Source: Sepioteuthis lessoniana
Taxonomy: Eukaryota > Mollusca > Cephalopoda > Myopsida > Loliginidae
Length of the DNA stretch: 64,000 nt
Direction of reading: 5' to 3'
NCBI GenBank assembly: GCA_963585895.1
Contig: OY757939.1
Span: 25,856,086-25,920,085 of the forward strand
In this document: positions 61,728-64,000 of the stretch, piece after piece
Numbering within the stretch: the first letter of the stretch is position 1
Layout of the letters: every line of letters begins with the position of its first letter
Notes under the pieces: model-generated
The model's input: only the letters and a program-made list of their open reading frames with translations
What the model was told of the DNA's origin: nothing
The model's database searches: none
Program-made: the position numbers and the translations under genes

Positions 61728-62144
61728 AGAATGTCCACCGCTAAACTTTTAGTTCTGTTCGAGATTCTTTTGGCAGTATGTCAGAATTCTTCAAAAAGGC
61801 ACGTCTATCTAACATGGCACTACAGTTGCCATAGATCAAGTCAAACTAATTAATATATTTCAATATTATCAACCACATTAACCTCATTTTTTTTCTTCTT
61901 TTTACATAGATTAAAGATATTAGAGCAGCTGTCGAGTGAAGGCATTGTTACCTACCCAGGTTTCCGGTCTGCTCATAAAAAGCGAAAATTAGCCAAAATC
62001 AGTGTTATTTTTATCTCCCTAATTTGCTGCTCCCTAAACAGCAACCCCATCACCCCATAAAACAGGCTTCAAACTGTAGGCTTCTCATAATCTTAATGAT
62101 TGCTTGACGGAATATTTGAAGTCGATCTAGTCGCAATACCAACC
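61728..62144. other. Unassigned, with a splice-acceptor-like site
   Basis: A T-rich tract ending TTTTTACATAG at 61910-61920 is followed by an open frame of about 46 codons (starting LKILEQLSSEGIV). No homology recognised; see findings. Confidence 0.2.
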
Positions 62145-62205
62145 CACCCTGTCGGCTAGGGCTGTAGAATACGCTGATTGCACTTATCAAAATGTTAAGA
62201 CACCC
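62145..62205 (+). mobile_element. F3 head fragment, plus strand
   Basis: CCCTGTCGGCTAGGGCTGTAG, AATACGCTGATTGCAC and AAGACACCCTCAAACGA correspond to the start of the F3 head in sense orientation. No further F3 sequence follows. Confidence 0.65.
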
Positions 62206-62884
62206 TCAAACGATGCTAACGTGGGTGGCGACCTGTAATTGCCGGTAAAGGAATCCTGGTAACTGAGAAGTCTCTCACCTAGCAACTGGAGTGGTCCCGT
62301 GAATGTAATGTTGATAGTTTTCTGGAAAAAAGAAAGGACCCATCACTACTGATGTCTTCGATAAAGATGCCACAGTAAAAGGTTCTTCCCATTACCGACT
62401 CCATAGGCAATAGCTTACCTCATTTATTTAATGACCTTCATAGAACACCCTATACACTTTTTTTTAGTTGATGCACACATATTGAATGTCCAGTTCTTGA
62501 TGTTTGATGGAATTAATTTTTTTTAACTAACTTTATCTTAAAAGATAAAATATCCATCCAGCCATGATTGAATCACGACCGCTATCTTGTCAACGAGTTT
62601 CTTATTTCTTTGTATGGACAAATAACTCGTTTTGGGATTGCTGTTGTCGATGGCATGAGGTCCTTTTAGTTTTAAATAATTCCACTAAAATGCATCACCT
62701 TTCATTGTGTTGTAACAGTTGTCATATAAGCGGTCATCTTTTTCTAAAAATTCTCCCTATTGACCTGTTTTCCTCCTCTATTGATACTAAAATTAAAGGA
62801 AGCCCATATTTCTGTATATCAATATTATTATTTTATATATTAGAAAAATGTAAAAAGATGTAACTCAACTAAATTAAACTCAAC

Positions 62885-62888
<4 letters not shown>
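62206..62888. other. Unassigned stretch
   Basis: A 99-codon plus-strand open frame at 62564 (MIESRPLSCQRVSYFF) shows no domain and no exon signals; treated as chance. Confidence 0.25.

Positions 62889-62953
<65 letters not shown>
62889..62953. repeat. (TA)n microsatellite
   Basis: About 32 TA units. Confidence 0.95.
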
Positions 62954-62956
<3 letters not shown>

Positions 62957-62984
62957 AGGATCATTCCTTAGAAAAAGGAAAGCA

Positions 62985-63182
62985 CCCTACGGTGTAGTGA
63001 TTAACGTGCTCGATTGCGACATCGTAGTAAGCGAGTTCGAACTCAAGTTGCGCTATTACGCCCACTTTCGGACTCATACCCTTGGTAAAGGAATAAATCC
63101 TCTTATCTCCAGTAATATTCTTAGTCAAGGAGGGATTTGGAAAAATAAACCAATAAGGTTGATATGCATTTGAACCAAAAAA
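62985..63182 (+). mobile_element. SINE-2 copy
   Basis: Head CACCCTACGGTGTAGTGATTAACG (A-box-like), GCGAGTTCGAACTC (B-box-like), body GCGCTATTACGCCCACTTTC, tail GGATTTGGAAAAATAAACC, AAGGTTGATATGCATTTGAACC. 63183-63532 is unassigned. Confidence 0.87.
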
Positions 63183-63532
63183 TACCAATGAATGTTCTAG
63201 CCCAGACGAAGATTTTTAGAAAACAAAAACAAATCAAAATAAAGAAACATCCTATACACACAATTTTGGAGAGACAGGAAAATGGAAAAAATTAAATTAC
63301 AGGGAAAATGTAGATTAAGGGCTTGGGCATGTAGACAATTTTCGCAAAATTCCAAGATCCTCATTTTCAGAACGAAATCTGGGCTCCAAAAAACATTCCT
63401 GGGGTACGATATATTTCTTTCTCCTTTAATCTGAGGACGATTTCCTCTTCTCTTATTAAAGGAGATTAAGTACATTTATAAGTACTTGGATTATCGTAGA
63501 AAGAACATTTAATAAATAAAGTGAGTTTTACC

Positions 63533-63670
63533 TAATGAATTGATAACAAGAAGTACTGTTTACAGCGACAACTTTTTCAAAGAAATCAACAGTGGTGGCT
63601 CCTGTCAGATTTACGGAATTGCTGCGTCCAGAATGTTTTTTACAGGAGAGTCAATGCATTTCCTCTCAAT
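63533..63670 (+). repeat. Unclassified repeat, paralogue of 46620-46790
   Basis: Counterpart of the earlier copy: AATTGATAACAAGAAGTACTG, CAACTTTTTCAAAGAAATCAACAG, GTCCAGAATGTTTTTTACAGG, GAGAGTCAATGC. Confidence 0.65.
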
Positions 63671-63714
63671 GGACTTTCTCATAGACTCAAAATTATAATT
63701 GCAAACCTATGTTT

Positions 63715-63945
63715 GGCGGAAGGTGTCTTTGTGGTGAAATAATTAAAGCGCTGGACTGGGGAACCGTAGTAAGTCTTGCTATTACGTTCACTTTTGGACC
63801 TATACGCGCGGGAAATATATGAACCCCCTTATTCTCTAAGCTATGGGATAAATAGCATCATTACTGCTCTTCTAGAAGGATGGCCTTGGCATTAAATAAC
63901 CAACGAAGGTTGATATGACATTAAAACAAAGAAACCCAACTTATG
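63715..63945 (+). mobile_element. SINE-2 copy
   Basis: Head GGTGTCTTTGTGGTGAAATAAT, a deleted B-box region, TTGCTATTACGTTCACTTTTGG, CATTACTGCTCTTCTAGAAGG, tail TTGGCATTAAATAACC, GAAGGTTGATATGACATTAAAAC. Confidence 0.87.
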
Positions 63946-64000
63946 TTTTGCCAATTTGTAAAGGACCTTTTTACAAAAACATGCTTCTCCATACAAATCA

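Noticed and set aside
62564-62863. 99-codon plus-strand frame starting MIESRPLSC
   Set aside because: No domain, no repeat of the frame elsewhere, and no promoter or splice context; length is compatible with chance.

Overview
This 64 kb window looks like intergenic, repeat-packed DNA from an animal genome, most likely a coleoid cephalopod (octopus-type mollusc). The guess rests on strongly AT-rich sequence, dozens of (CA)n/(TA)n microsatellites, several tRNA-derived SINE families, RTE-type LINEs ending in (GAT)n, mariner copies and Penelope-like retroelement (PLE) pieces. I found no convincing host protein-coding gene, rRNA gene or functional tRNA gene. Nearly every recognisable stretch is a mobile element, a decayed piece of one, or a tandem repeat.

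Provisional labels used throughout: LINE-A (RTE-clade, (GAT)n tail, 9 fragments); LINE-B (another non-LTR element with a CCHC motif near its C-terminus and an (AAT)n tail, many 3' fragments); LINE-C (endonuclease + RT + C-terminal zinc fingers, one relatively intact copy with a twin-primed 5' inversion at 54.7-57.5 kb); SINE-1 to SINE-4 (tRNA-like heads with A/B-box-like motifs); and F3, a 0.35-0.8 kb retroposon without coding capacity, with a conserved head, a variable internal minisatellite and a 3' tail shared with SINE-2.

Layout. 0-7 kb: ~101 bp tandem repeat, SINE-1, a 226 bp palindrome, a hammerhead-like PLE terminal fragment, a mariner copy, F3 pieces, a 0.6 kb CTTT tract. 7-13.8 kb: longest LINE-A piece, a tail-to-tail F3 pair, two adjacent inverted repeats (one with the best hammerhead core), SINEs. 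13.8-18.7 kb: a LINE-B cluster whose main copy is split by F3, SINE-3 and SINE-2, two of them with visible target-site duplications. 18.7-30 kb: F3-rich region, tail-derived satellite arrays, SINE-4. 30-46 kb: mixed SINE/LINE/F3 patchwork, a chimeric mariner/LINE/F3 junction, a third tail-derived array, a ~66 bp minisatellite, a ~0.9 kb GA-rich tract and a PLE RT/GIY-YIG fragment. 46-54 kb: SINEs, a hammerhead-like hairpin, a large minus-strand LINE-B piece, SINE-1 nested in SINE-2. 54-64 kb: LINE-C, the best-preserved mariner, F3 with an exact 13 bp target-site duplication, SINE-2 copies.

The most interesting signals are: (1) a set of hammerhead-ribozyme-like loci together with a PLE carrying a GIY-YIG domain; (2) F3, which shares its tail with SINE-2 and whose tail has been amplified three times into ~90 bp satellites; (3) mariner copies that share one internal deletion whose junction is filled with TTAGGG repeats; (4) the twin-primed LINE-C. 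All family assignments are from reading the sequence and remembered family motifs; no database search was possible.
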